From NCBI GenBank assembly GCA_025351545.1, contig JANXVQ010000349.1, forward strand, positions 1-11,841: a stretch of DNA of 11,841 nt, given 5' to 3'. How positions within the stretch are numbered: position 1 is the stretch's first letter; each line of letters starts with the position of its first letter. Below the pieces are notes generated by a model, which was not told the origin of the DNA, searched no databases, and saw nothing but the letters and a program-made list of their open reading frames with translations. The DNA comes from Spirosoma sp. GTDB taxonomy: Bacteria; Bacteroidota; Bacteroidia; Cytophagales; Spirosomataceae. This document shows, piece by piece, positions 1-6,256 of the stretch. A program made the position numbers and the translations under genes.

Positions 1-70
1 AGATCGGCGGCTTGCTGATGATGTTGTTCGGCCAGGTGCGGTCATGCAGGGCGATCGGCGGGAAGGGTGG
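1..70 (-). pseudogene. leuA: Fragment of long-form 2-isopropylmalate synthase (LeuA), joined abnormally
   Basis: Read on the minus strand from base 70, this stretch translates without a stop as a segment containing PFPPIALHDRTWPNN followed by IISKPPI. This resembles the N-terminal region of long-form 2-isopropylmalate synthases (pattern YRPFPPI.L.DRTWP......PPIWCS.DLRDGNQAL), the first enzyme of leucine synthesis. The stretch is about 64 % G+C, against AT-rich DNA immediately to its right. The LeuA frame cannot be followed back to a proper N-terminus: upstream it gives unrelated residues and a TAA at 98-100. The LeuA reading continues off the left edge of the window. I infer a junction near 66-74, either an assembly or read chimera or a real rearrangement. 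Family recognition is fairly firm for so short a piece; its origin is not known. Confidence 0.6.
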
Positions 71-578
71 TAAGGTTAGCTGTATAGACACCTGTATTTA
101 AGAAAGCTGAATTACTGGGAGCCGTTGAATACGTTACGTCAATCGCTTTTGCCATAGCCGCCGGCGAACTCGATGTTAGCGTTATGTCAGAGGTTGACAA
201 CGGCTGCGCTGCTGCCGCGTTCAGACTAGGCGTTGTTACCTGCACAGAAATATTATTAATCGGAATGGCTGGCGTACCTACAACTAGACTTGTTAACTCG
301 CTATTCGCTTTTACTTTTAAATCGTACGCCCTGTTACTACTAACCGTTACGTGAAGCGGAATATTAACGCTCTTGCCATTCTGATAGTCAGCAACTGTTG
401 TAAATGTTATTGGCACCGCAGGAACCGTAACGGCTATAGCCAATATATCAACTAATGTGACCGTGACTACAGCAGGTGTGGCACTACTTGTAGTACCCTG
501 AGCTCGGGCTGTTGTAACACTCATGCCGAAAAGTGCAAACGCAGCCACAGCGGCAAAAAACTTGTTGGTTGTTTTCGT
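42..578 (-). CDS. Secreted beta-rich protein, possibly a pilin-like/DUF4402-like surface subunit; start codon mutated, C-terminus replaced
   Basis: About 178 residues if read from the ACG codon at 576-578. That codon directly follows an in-frame TAA (579-581) and stands where ATG is expected. From it the product begins as a classic signal peptide: KTTNK basic region, then FFAAVAAFALFGMS, then TTARAQ as the likely cleavage site. The nearest usual starts (GTG at 546-548, a later ATG) would remove the basic region. The mature part is rich in Val, Thr, Ser and Ala, with alternating beta-strand patterns, no Cys and no catalytic motif. It resembles small exported beta-sandwich proteins of Cytophagales that look DUF4402- or spore-coat-U-like. 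The final strand reads VYTANLT and then switches into foreign GC-rich sequence (TLPADRPA, stop at 42), so roughly the last ten native residues appear to be lost. It is divergent from the usher-like gene. The family assignment is an inference. Confidence 0.6.
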   Translation of the reverse strand, partial: TKTTNKFFAAVAAFALFGMSVTTARAQGTTSSATPAVVTVTLVDILAIAVTVPAVPITFTTVADYQNGKSVNIPLHVTVSSNRAYDLKVKANSELTSLVVGTPAIPINNISVQVTTPSLNAAAAQPLSTSDITLTSSSPAAMAKAIDVTYSTAPSNSAFLNTGVYTANLTTLPADRPA

Positions 579-581
579 TTA

Positions 582-871
582 GTTAGTATTTTTGTTTTAA
601 GTTAACTAAAAGATTTATATTTAATTTAATGCAAATATATGATTAAACTTTCCAACAAAATGTCAATAAATAATTTAATCTTTAAGTAGAAAAAATAGGC
701 ATCAGCATACTAAGCTAAATAGACGTTCAAGGCCTTGCTAGATCATTATCAATACATCATGGTATACTTTTATTGATTAAGTAAATATACATTGTTCACA
801 AATAATTTTTTTTATTAACAAAATGATTAGACATTTGTAAAAAATGAAACTATTTATAATTACATCAATAA
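582..871. other. AT-rich divergent intergenic region
   Basis: This very AT-rich stretch separates the divergent secreted-protein and barrel-protein genes. Apart from the minus-strand promoter at 632-659 I see only a weak plus-strand candidate (TTTG at 834-837, without a good second box at the right distance). There is no credible small gene, no RNA gene and no clear operator palindrome. A regulatory role for the barrel gene is expected from its position only. Confidence 0.5.
632..659 (-). promoter_or_regulatory. Bacteroidota-type promoter for the secreted protein gene
   Basis: On the minus strand, TTTG (656-659) is followed after 16 bases by TATATTTG (632-639). The second box matches the Bacteroidota sigma-70 consensus TAnnTTTG exactly; the spacer is slightly short of the usual 19-21. 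It would leave a 5' untranslated region of about 50 bases before codon position 578. No strong Shine-Dalgarno sequence is seen. Confidence 0.45.
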
Positions 872-952
872 ACATTTACATATGTTAATATTATTACTAC
901 CATTCGGCTATTTATATATGTAAGTATATTTAGTTTTTTTTCTGAAAACTTA

Positions 953-1252
953 ATGGCTCAAGACCAACCCGTAAAGGTTTCACTCTGGCGAGATTCATTA
1001 GTAGCTGCTGTTGGTACTACTTTCACAAACTATATAACTATAGCTAATAGTGGTTCAAAAAATCAAGCGATTACACTTACTCTACAGACCCATCCATCCA
1101 TTCAGTTTTTATCGACAATTCCGAAGAAACTGATATTACTACCCGGAGAAAAAGCTATGATCCCTCTAAAGGGATTAGTTAATGATGATATGAACGTGCC
1201 ACTAAACCCGGTAGCTATTCATATACGCGATCTGACCGGAAGTTTTTTTTAA
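953..1252 (+). CDS. Usher-like outer-membrane protein, N-terminal fragment (frameshifted)
   Basis: This is the 5' part of the long gene that continues to 3650. It encodes an Ig-like beta-sandwich (roughly residues 5-97) with a 'TNYITIANSGSKNQAITLTL' pattern and 'LLPGEKAMIPLKG', typical of extracellular or periplasmic NEW3-like or chaperone-like folds. It ends artificially at TAA 1250-1252 directly after eight Ts (1243-1250). Removing one T joins it in frame to the next entry without loss of sense. The ATG at 953 is unlikely to be the true start. The frame is open back to 872 and reads TIRLFIYVSIFSFFSENLMAQ just before DQPVK, which looks like a signal peptide cleaved after MAQ. No ATG, GTG or TTG lies in that open stretch. 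The product is therefore probably exported, but the visible start is uncertain. Confidence 0.7.
   Translation: MAQDQPVKVSLWRDSLVAAVGTTFTNYITIANSGSKNQAITLTLQTHPSIQFLSTIPKKLILLPGEKAMIPLKGLVNDDMNVPLNPVAIHIRDLTGSFF
1243..1250 (+). other. T8 homopolymer at the frameshift point
   Basis: Eight consecutive Ts follow AG and precede AAATCTG. With eight Ts the frame closes at TAA 1250-1252; with seven it continues as SFFKSVSFAVILKEKNQ into the downstream frame, giving a single product of about 898 residues from 953 to 3650. Such runs are prone to sequencing error, to slipped-strand mispairing (phase variation) and to transcriptional slippage. A second T8 run lies at 934-941 in the signal-peptide region. 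Confidence 0.8.
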
Positions 1253-1352
1253 ATCTGTTTCGTTTGCAGTTATCCTAAAAGAAAAAAATCAGTCAACCGC
1301 AACACTGTACGCCCTCGAAGAAACTCTTATAGCCTATACCGATACTGAACCG

Positions 1353-3650
1353 GTGCATCTGCAGCTTCGACTCGTTCATAATCAGAATAAACGTGCGAAG
1401 TTTTCTCTTGGCTTGCTATCTATGCCGGAGGGCGTGGATAGCAAGCTCTTTCCACTACCAATTAGCCTATTACCCCGGCAAGACACAACGTTATCTATTT
1501 TAGTAGAACCCTTACGACGTTGGTCGGTCAGTATACCTTATCAGGTAATATTAACATTGAAGGATGCTAACGGATCTGTAGTAGGAACGGTACTTTGTAA
1601 ATTGGTCGTGGCTACATCCGATAAGCGGGTCGTGCCCTCCGACTTTTTCACCAAAGGCGGGTACGGTGCCAGTACGGCTTTGACTAAATTAAGTACAAAT
1701 CAATGGGCCAAAGAGGTCCGTGTTTGGGCTACTGATTCCATAGGAAAAGCACAGATGGAGTTTCAGATTCAGTATTTAAATTATGCCGCGACTAATTTTC
1801 AGCAGTTACAGAATTCATTTATCTCGCTCCGTACAGAAAAAGCCACGGTAAGGTTAGGTAGTTCATACGATTATCATGAAATGCCCCTATTCGGGAAAGG
1901 CTTGAAAGTAAACACTAGTCAACCTGACCATCAATGGACTTTTTGGGCAATAAATTCGCAGCCTAACTGGCTGTCTACTGACCAAAATGTCTGGACCGGA
2001 AATATACTATCCGTTCGCTATGATCGACAGCTAGCTAAGTTGCCGGGTGGTTCCTTGTCATTAAGTAGCAGTTACTTCACTCAGTCTAACACCTTGCGGA
2101 CGGGTTACCTTAATTTTGCTTCCTTCCGGCTACATCGATCCGAACGCCACGTACTGGAAGTCTTGGGGGGGCAAAGTGTTGAATATGCGCGATCCGGAGC
2201 CAATCGCGCCCAGACATTTGGTTGGGCGGGCCAGTTAAATTACTCGTATAGGAATGATGGATTAACCTGGCAATTACGCTCCTACGTCAGCAGTCCCGTC
2301 TATACAGGATTCCAGAAAGGTGCCACATTGATAAATAGCCAGCTGATTTGGCAAGCATCGGCAAAAACAGTTTTATCGGCCCGACTGAGTCATGTGCACT
2401 ACAATCAGGTACGATTTACGTCATCTGTTGACAGCTACCGAAGTGTATTTGGCAATACAATTGCCGAAGTAAGTCTGAATCAGAAAGTTGGCGCACTCGA
2501 ATTTAGTGTACGTCCGTATTGGTATTCACAAACAGACCTCTCTGCCCCCATCAGTCAGCGAGCCGATGCTTACCGGGTCGTCCCTGCCCTATTGTACCGA
2601 AATCAGGCTAATCAGCGTTTCGAAATGAGCTTCGACGTTGGCCTACTCCACGACCGGAGTCAGGTATCTCAACCGGGTATGCTAAGCCAACGGCTTATAA
2701 CATCCGTTACAATGGGGGCATTCAGCCTGTGGGGTTACCTGCAAAAAGGCCCTTTCTTTTTATTTGATCTTTCAGGCATCAATCCTGCTCAATCGCTGGC
2801 CGTTTCGGTAACGCCTATGGTCAATTTCGATTTATTAACCAGTCGTTTAACCGGCTCAGTAGGATTAAATTATTTGTCCGACTCCCGTAATAATGGGGTT
2901 CGTTATATTGGCGTAGGACGGGTGCAGTTTAGTGCGACACCTACCCTGTCGATGTGTCTTGAAGGCAGTGCGACACCTTATAGCCAACGCCCTGAATTAG
3001 CCTTTAGCCAATATCGATTAGAGTTGACCAAACGGTTCAAACAGCTCAAATTAGGGCATTATGGGCAAATGCAATTGAGCTTTTTTGAGGATGTAAATGG
3101 AAACGGAAATAAAGAGTCTACGGAACGATGGATGGACAGCTTACTCGTTACGGTCAATGAAGATGTGCTGCTGACGAACGCCAGGGGAAGCATTACGTAC
3201 CGAAATATACAACCTGGCATATACACGATTGCGGCCATAAGTGCCGGTCGAATCGGTGATCCTGTGCTGTATCAGGAAAAATCGATGGTTGGACGGTCTG
3301 TTACGAAGCAAATTCCCTTATCACGAACCTTCCGCGTAAAAGGACAGCTTAAGTGCCAGACGAGCCTGTACGAAAACCAGCCTTGCCAGTTTAACCGCTT
3401 TACCATTGATATACAGCGGGATCAAAAATCAATTTCGTCGACTAGTCCTCTACCTGACGGAAGCTTTTCTGTTCACTTATCACCCGGCAGTTATACCCTG
3501 CTGGTTCAGGACAATGGCCGACAACCTCAGGCAATAGTAAAAACAGCCTCCTTTGTTTTAAGTGATACAGGTCAATACCCGGTTTTTGAGTGGACCATTG
3601 ATGGCTCAATCCGACCAGTGGAAATTAAACGGTTCTCATCAAAGAAATAA
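1353..3650 (+). CDS. Usher-like outer-membrane beta-barrel protein with C-terminal SdrD-like module (main part)
   Basis: The frame is readable from 1251; the in-frame GTG at 1353 is only the first possible restart and is not thought to be a real start. In order from 1353 it shows a second Ig-like domain (about residues 1-90), a long stretch of alternating aromatic and polar strands typical of an outer-membrane barrel (about 100-570), and a module with FFEDVNGNGNKES and ITYRNIQPGIYTI. That module resembles SdrD-B or carboxypeptidase-regulatory-like domains. A last beta domain (about 660-750) includes DGSFSVHLSPGSYTLLVQD. The stretch VRLGSSYDYHEMPLFGKGL near the start of the barrel recalls the fimbrial usher pattern of a short LGD-like strand followed by F.G.GL. 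No type IX secretion C-terminal signal is seen. Its place opposite a small secreted beta protein suggests export or assembly of surface subunits. The barrel is well supported; the usher assignment is tentative. Confidence 0.65.
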   Translation: MHLQLRLVHNQNKRAKFSLGLLSMPEGVDSKLFPLPISLLPRQDTTLSILVEPLRRWSVSIPYQVILTLKDANGSVVGTVLCKLVVATSDKRVVPSDFFTKGGYGASTALTKLSTNQWAKEVRVWATDSIGKAQMEFQIQYLNYAATNFQQLQNSFISLRTEKATVRLGSSYDYHEMPLFGKGLKVNTSQPDHQWTFWAINSQPNWLSTDQNVWTGNILSVRYDRQLAKLPGGSLSLSSSYFTQSNTLRTGYLNFASFRLHRSERHVLEVLGGQSVEYARSGANRAQTFGWAGQLNYSYRNDGLTWQLRSYVSSPVYTGFQKGATLINSQLIWQASAKTVLSARLSHVHYNQVRFTSSVDSYRSVFGNTIAEVSLNQKVGALEFSVRPYWYSQTDLSAPISQRADAYRVVPALLYRNQANQRFEMSFDVGLLHDRSQVSQPGMLSQRLITSVTMGAFSLWGYLQKGPFFLFDLSGINPAQSLAVSVTPMVNFDLLTSRLTGSVGLNYLSDSRNNGVRYIGVGRVQFSATPTLSMCLEGSATPYSQRPELAFSQYRLELTKRFKQLKLGHYGQMQLSFFEDVNGNGNKESTERWMDSLLVTVNEDVLLTNARGSITYRNIQPGIYTIAAISAGRIGDPVLYQEKSMVGRSVTKQIPLSRTFRVKGQLKCQTSLYENQPCQFNRFTIDIQRDQKSISSTSPLPDGSFSVHLSPGSYTLLVQDNGRQPQAIVKTASFVLSDTGQYPVFEWTIDGSIRPVEIKRFSSKK

Positions 3651-3657
3651 ATAGCAA

Positions 3658-3685
3658 AACCGCTGGTGACGGGTTAACAGCGGTT
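3658..3685. terminator. Stem-loop between convergent genes
   Basis: AACCGCTG (3658-3665) pairs perfectly with CAGCGGTT (3678-3685) across a 12-base loop. It begins eight bases after the barrel gene stop. On the minus strand the stem is followed by TTTTGCTATTT, so it can also stop transcription of the small gene ending at 3703. The plus-strand side has no strong U-tract. Confidence 0.6.
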
Positions 3686-3702
3686 AACCATTTACAACCA
3701 AT

Positions 3703-3936
3703 CTAAACCGATAAGTAGGGTAGATACGGCTCTAGTTTGCCCGTATCCCGGAAAGCGGTAACCTGATGCAGTTTGCTATTGTAAGCGTCGTAGCGGAGTT
3801 CGACATAAAAATCGCGGAGGTTATAAAGCAGAAAAATGTTCTCACCCTCGTAGCGATTAGCGAGAATGTCCCCCGTGAAGTAAAGTGTGTCGAGTTGCTG
3901 GTCAGCGGGGAGGTTGGCAAAATCAGTATGTTTCAT
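3703..3936 (-). CDS. Small hypothetical protein, 77 aa
   Basis: I do not recognise the family. The chosen start is ATG 3934-3936 (MKHTDFANLPADQQLD). An earlier in-frame start at 3987 would add residues read through the terminator hairpin at 3969-4004 and is rejected. The product is small, acidic to neutral and soluble-looking, with no signal peptide, membrane segment or Cys. An N-terminal helical part (LPADQQLDTLYFTGDILANR) is followed by alternating strands (ENIFLLYNL, FYVELRYD, LHQVTAF). The pattern suits a small alpha/beta protein specific to this lineage, perhaps of the kind that binds or buffers another protein. It stands between two stem-loops and is therefore probably its own transcript. 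Coding nature is inferred from compact amphipathic structure and codon use like its neighbours. Confidence 0.6.
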   Translation of the reverse strand: MKHTDFANLPADQQLDTLYFTGDILANRYEGENIFLLYNLRDFYVELRYDAYNSKLHQVTAFRDTGKLEPYLPYLSV

Positions 3937-3968
3937 AAGCAGACGGGGTTGACAAGCGAAATAAACAA

Positions 3969-4004
3969 AAAGCGGGCGGCTCACCAAATGAGTCGCCCGG
4001 CTTT
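3969..4004 (-). terminator. Rho-independent terminator downstream of the Gfo/Idh/MocA gene
   Basis: AAAGC and GGGCGGCTCA (3969-3983) pair with TGAGTCGCCC and GGCTTT (3989-4004) around a five-base loop, with one bulged base and one G-T pair. On the minus strand the stem is followed by a T-rich tract (CTTTTTGTTTATTTC). It is placed to end the transcript that stops coding at 4117 and would insulate the small gene starting at 3936. The plus-strand side is less T-rich. Confidence 0.65.
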
Positions 4005-4116
4005 ATATATCACAACAAAAATATTACTAGAATACAACTAAAACAGTCACTCCACTAATGCATTACAATACAGGTCATTTGTTCACTAGAGCCCTTTGAG
4101 TTTAATCATAATTTTT

Positions 4117-5214
4117 TTAGCTAATCTTTACTTCCCGGCCTGTCCGAGCCGCTTCATAAATAGCTTCTACGATTTTAATATCACGTAGCCCTTCTTCACC
4201 CGGGGCCAGCATCGGCTTTTTATTCATAATCGCTCCGGCATCGTCGTCCATTTGCATTGTCTGTTGCGAGGGCACTTCGTAGGAATGCTCTATTTTACCC
4301 CCACTGCTCCAGAGTCCCTTTTGACCGTTATAGGCGGAGTACGGCTCCATAAGTAAGGTGCCTTTACTACCCGTCACATTTAAAAAGTTCATGTTCATGC
4401 CATAGCTCGTCTGAACGGCTGCGCGCGCCCCGCTCGGAAAAATAAGTTGGGCCATTGTCGTTTCGTCAAGCCCATTTTTGTACACGTCAGGACGGGCAGT
4501 GTACTGCTGCGCCGTGACGGCAATGGGTTCTTCACCGGTTGCCAGCCGTGCACCCTGCAACACATATACGCCCATATCGTACATGACGCCACCCCCCATT
4601 TCTTTTTTCTGTTTCCAGTGCGTTGTTCGGTTGTCATTGTAACCCGCCGAACAACTTACCATCTGGATCTTCCCGATTTTACCATCCCGCAGACCCTTAA
4701 CGTATTCCTGCGTATTTGGCTCATGATGAAGCCGATAGCCAACGGCCAGAGATACTTTATTCTTCGCACAGGCATCAATCATATTCTGACATTCCTTCGC
4801 CGTAACAGCCATCGGCTTTTCAACCCAGACATGCTTACCCATTTTAGCCGCCCGCACTACATATTCCTCATGCATAGAGGGTGGTAGCACCACATAGATG
4901 ACATCGATATCGGGGTTGTTAGCAATTTGGTCGAAGGTCTGATACGAATAGATATTCTTATCCGGTATATTGTACTGTTTTTTCCACTTTTCAGCTTTTT
5001 CAGGCGTTCCGGTTACAATACCCGCGAGGTAACAATTTTTAGTTTTTTGCAGGGCCGGGGCCAGCAGATCAGTACTATAATAGCCTAAGCCAACTAACGC
5101 AACACCTAGTTTATCTTTGGCAGGCTTAGTCGCCGACCAAAGTGTGTTGGGAGACAGCGTTGTAGCTACGCCGGTAAGGGCAGTTGTATGCAGGAAAGTT
5201 CTGCGGGAAGTCAT
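4117..5214 (-). CDS. Tat-exported Gfo/Idh/MocA family oxidoreductase
   Basis: A 365-residue NAD(P)-dependent sugar or cyclitol oxidoreductase, full length for the family. It starts with MTSRRTFLHTT followed by a hydrophobic stretch to about residue 27, a twin-arginine signal, so the folded enzyme is expected in the periplasm. The Rossmann domain (about 35-155) has VALVGLGYYSTD for dinucleotide binding and the conserved WVEKPMA (130-136), in which Lys133 is the usual catalytic lysine. GYRLHHEPN (159-167) and GGGVMYDMGVYVLQ (207-220) are the substrate-side motifs. The Tyr in DMGVY, where many members carry His, resembles the glucose-fructose oxidoreductase branch, whose members keep a tightly bound cofactor in the periplasm. 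The substrate cannot be read from sequence. It is divergent from aguB across 136 bases and ends before the stem-loop at 3969-4004. Confidence 0.9.
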   Translation of the reverse strand: MTSRRTFLHTTALTGVATTLSPNTLWSATKPAKDKLGVALVGLGYYSTDLLAPALQKTKNCYLAGIVTGTPEKAEKWKKQYNIPDKNIYSYQTFDQIANNPDIDVIYVVLPPSMHEEYVVRAAKMGKHVWVEKPMAVTAKECQNMIDACAKNKVSLAVGYRLHHEPNTQEYVKGLRDGKIGKIQMVSCSAGYNDNRTTHWKQKKEMGGGVMYDMGVYVLQGARLATGEEPIAVTAQQYTARPDVYKNGLDETTMAQLIFPSGARAAVQTSYGMNMNFLNVTGSKGTLLMEPYSAYNGQKGLWSSGGKIEHSYEVPSQQTMQMDDDAGAIMNKKPMLAPGEEGLRDIKIVEAIYEAARTGREVKIS

Positions 5215-5241
5215 GGGTATCGAGTTTTAGGTTTTAGGTAC

Positions 5242-5273
5242 TCAACCTACAAACTTCAAACGATAAACTCAAA
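5242..5273 (-). promoter_or_regulatory. Candidate promoter of the Gfo/Idh/MocA gene
   Basis: On the minus strand TTTG (5270-5273) is followed after 20 bases by TAGGTTGA (5242-5249), an imperfect match to the Bacteroidota TAnnTTTG box at the usual spacing. The untranslated leader would be about 25-30 bases. The second box is weak, so this is tentative. Confidence 0.3.
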
Positions 5274-5338
5274 ATTTTCTGCCGAACCCACCCGATAAGC
5301 TTTTTGTTGAAAATTGGGTCTATCCATGTAGAACACCC

Positions 5339-5346
5339 TATTTTTG
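5339..5346 (+). promoter_or_regulatory. TAnnTTTG box directly before aguB, suggesting a leaderless start
   Basis: TATTTTTG matches the Bacteroidota -7 box exactly and ends four bases before the aguB ATG (5351), so transcription would begin at or very near the start codon. The upstream box is less clear: TTTG at 5303-5306 is too far (32 bases) and TTGG near 5314 is only a partial match. Confidence 0.4.
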
Positions 5347-5350
5347 CCCC

Positions 5351-6226
5351 ATGTCTAAGAACGTTAACATTGGTTTAGTCCAGATGAGTTGCTCGGCCGA
5401 TGTCGAGGAAAACAGCCAAAAAGCTATCAGCGGCATTCGCGAAGCTGCTCAAAAAGGTGCCCAGATCGTTTGTTTGCAGGAATTATTTACGTCGCTATAC
5501 TTCTGCGATGTCGAAGATCATCATAATTTCAGCCTCGCCGAAGCCATTCCCGGCCCAACTACCGACCGGTTAGGGCAGTTGGCGGGCGAGTTAGGCGTCG
5601 TTATCATAGCCTCTTTATTCGAAAAACGAGCGCAGGGATTATATCACAATACGACGGCCGTTCTGGATGCCGACGGAACATATCTGGGCAAATACCGGAA
5701 AATGCACATCCCGGATGATCCGGGCTATTACGAGAAATTTTACTTTACCCCCGGCGACCTCGGTTACAAAGTATTCGATACAAAATTCGCCAAAGTTGGT
5801 GTACTTATTTGCTGGGACCAGTGGTATCCGGAAGCCGCCCGCATTACGGCGCTGATGGGCGCGGAGATTCTTTTTTACCCCACCGCTATCGGTTGGGATA
5901 CAAACGAACCTGATCCAAAACAGAATGAAGAACAGTATAACGCCTGGCAAACTATTCAGCGGAGCCATGCCATCGCCAACGGTATTCATGTGGTAGCTGT
6001 GAACCGGGTTGGGCGCGAGGTTGACCAGCAGTTTTGGGGCGGCTCATTCGTAGCGAATCCATTCGGATCGCTGCTCTATCTGGCACCGCACGACCAGGAA
6101 CTCGTTCATGTACAGACCATAGATTTAGCGCTTACCGATAAATACCGCACAACCTGGCCTTACTTACGAGATCGCCGTATTGACTCCTATCAACCCATCA
6201 CGAAGCGGTATATTGATGAGTCATAA
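5351..6226 (+). CDS. aguB: N-carbamoylputrescine amidase (carbon-nitrogen hydrolase family)
   Basis: A 291-residue cytoplasmic nitrilase-superfamily enzyme of standard length. The catalytic triad is complete: Glu44 in CLQELF, Lys117 in YRKMHIPDD and Cys154 in LICWDQWYPE. The signatures 'MHIPDDPGYYEKFYFTPGD' and 'YPTAIGWD' are typical of the AguB branch, which hydrolyses N-carbamoylputrescine to putrescine, CO2 and ammonia in the agmatine route to polyamines. Its usual partner, agmatine deiminase (AguA), is not adjacent here. The gene downstream begins 30 bases later and is an unknown anchored protein, possibly co-transcribed. The ATG is preceded by a promoter-like box only four bases away, so the message may be leaderless. 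Other amidases of the superfamily are possible, but the motif set favours AguB. Confidence 0.9.
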   Translation: MSKNVNIGLVQMSCSADVEENSQKAISGIREAAQKGAQIVCLQELFTSLYFCDVEDHHNFSLAEAIPGPTTDRLGQLAGELGVVIIASLFEKRAQGLYHNTTAVLDADGTYLGKYRKMHIPDDPGYYEKFYFTPGDLGYKVFDTKFAKVGVLICWDQWYPEAARITALMGAEILFYPTAIGWDTNEPDPKQNEEQYNAWQTIQRSHAIANGIHVVAVNRVGREVDQQFWGGSFVANPFGSLLYLAPHDQELVHVQTIDLALTDKYRTTWPYLRDRRIDSYQPITKRYIDES

Positions 6227-6256
6227 TCCACACTCATCGCGTTTCTCATTTCTTTT

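Noticed and set aside
1..75. Insertion sequence end as cause of the left junction
   Set aside because: No terminal inverted repeat, target duplication or transposase residues are visible; the translated piece fits LeuA.
934..941. T8 run before 953 as a second phase switch for the barrel gene
   Set aside because: Changing its length does not connect any upstream ATG to the gene frame because stops at 921 and 931 close the other frames.
2931..2978. Direct repeat AGTGCGACACCT, two copies 36 bases apart in the barrel gene
   Set aside because: In-frame repeat of a short SATP segment in a barrel; only two copies and no further structure, probably chance or local strand similarity.
3300..3650. Type IX secretion C-terminal sorting domain on the barrel protein
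   Set aside because: The C-terminus ends in a basic tail (EIKRFSSKK) after a beta domain, without the conserved features of such sorting domains; a barrel protein would not need one.
3937..3987. Longer N-terminus of the 77-residue protein starting at 3987
   Set aside because: It would be translated from inside the terminator hairpin at 3969-4004 and adds a segment without resemblance to a signal peptide; ATG 3936 is the better start.
4447..4887. 146-codon open frame on the plus strand opposite the Gfo/Idh/MocA gene
   Set aside because: It is a shadow of a gene with complete family motifs; its translation is Cys/His/Phe-rich and has no domain character.
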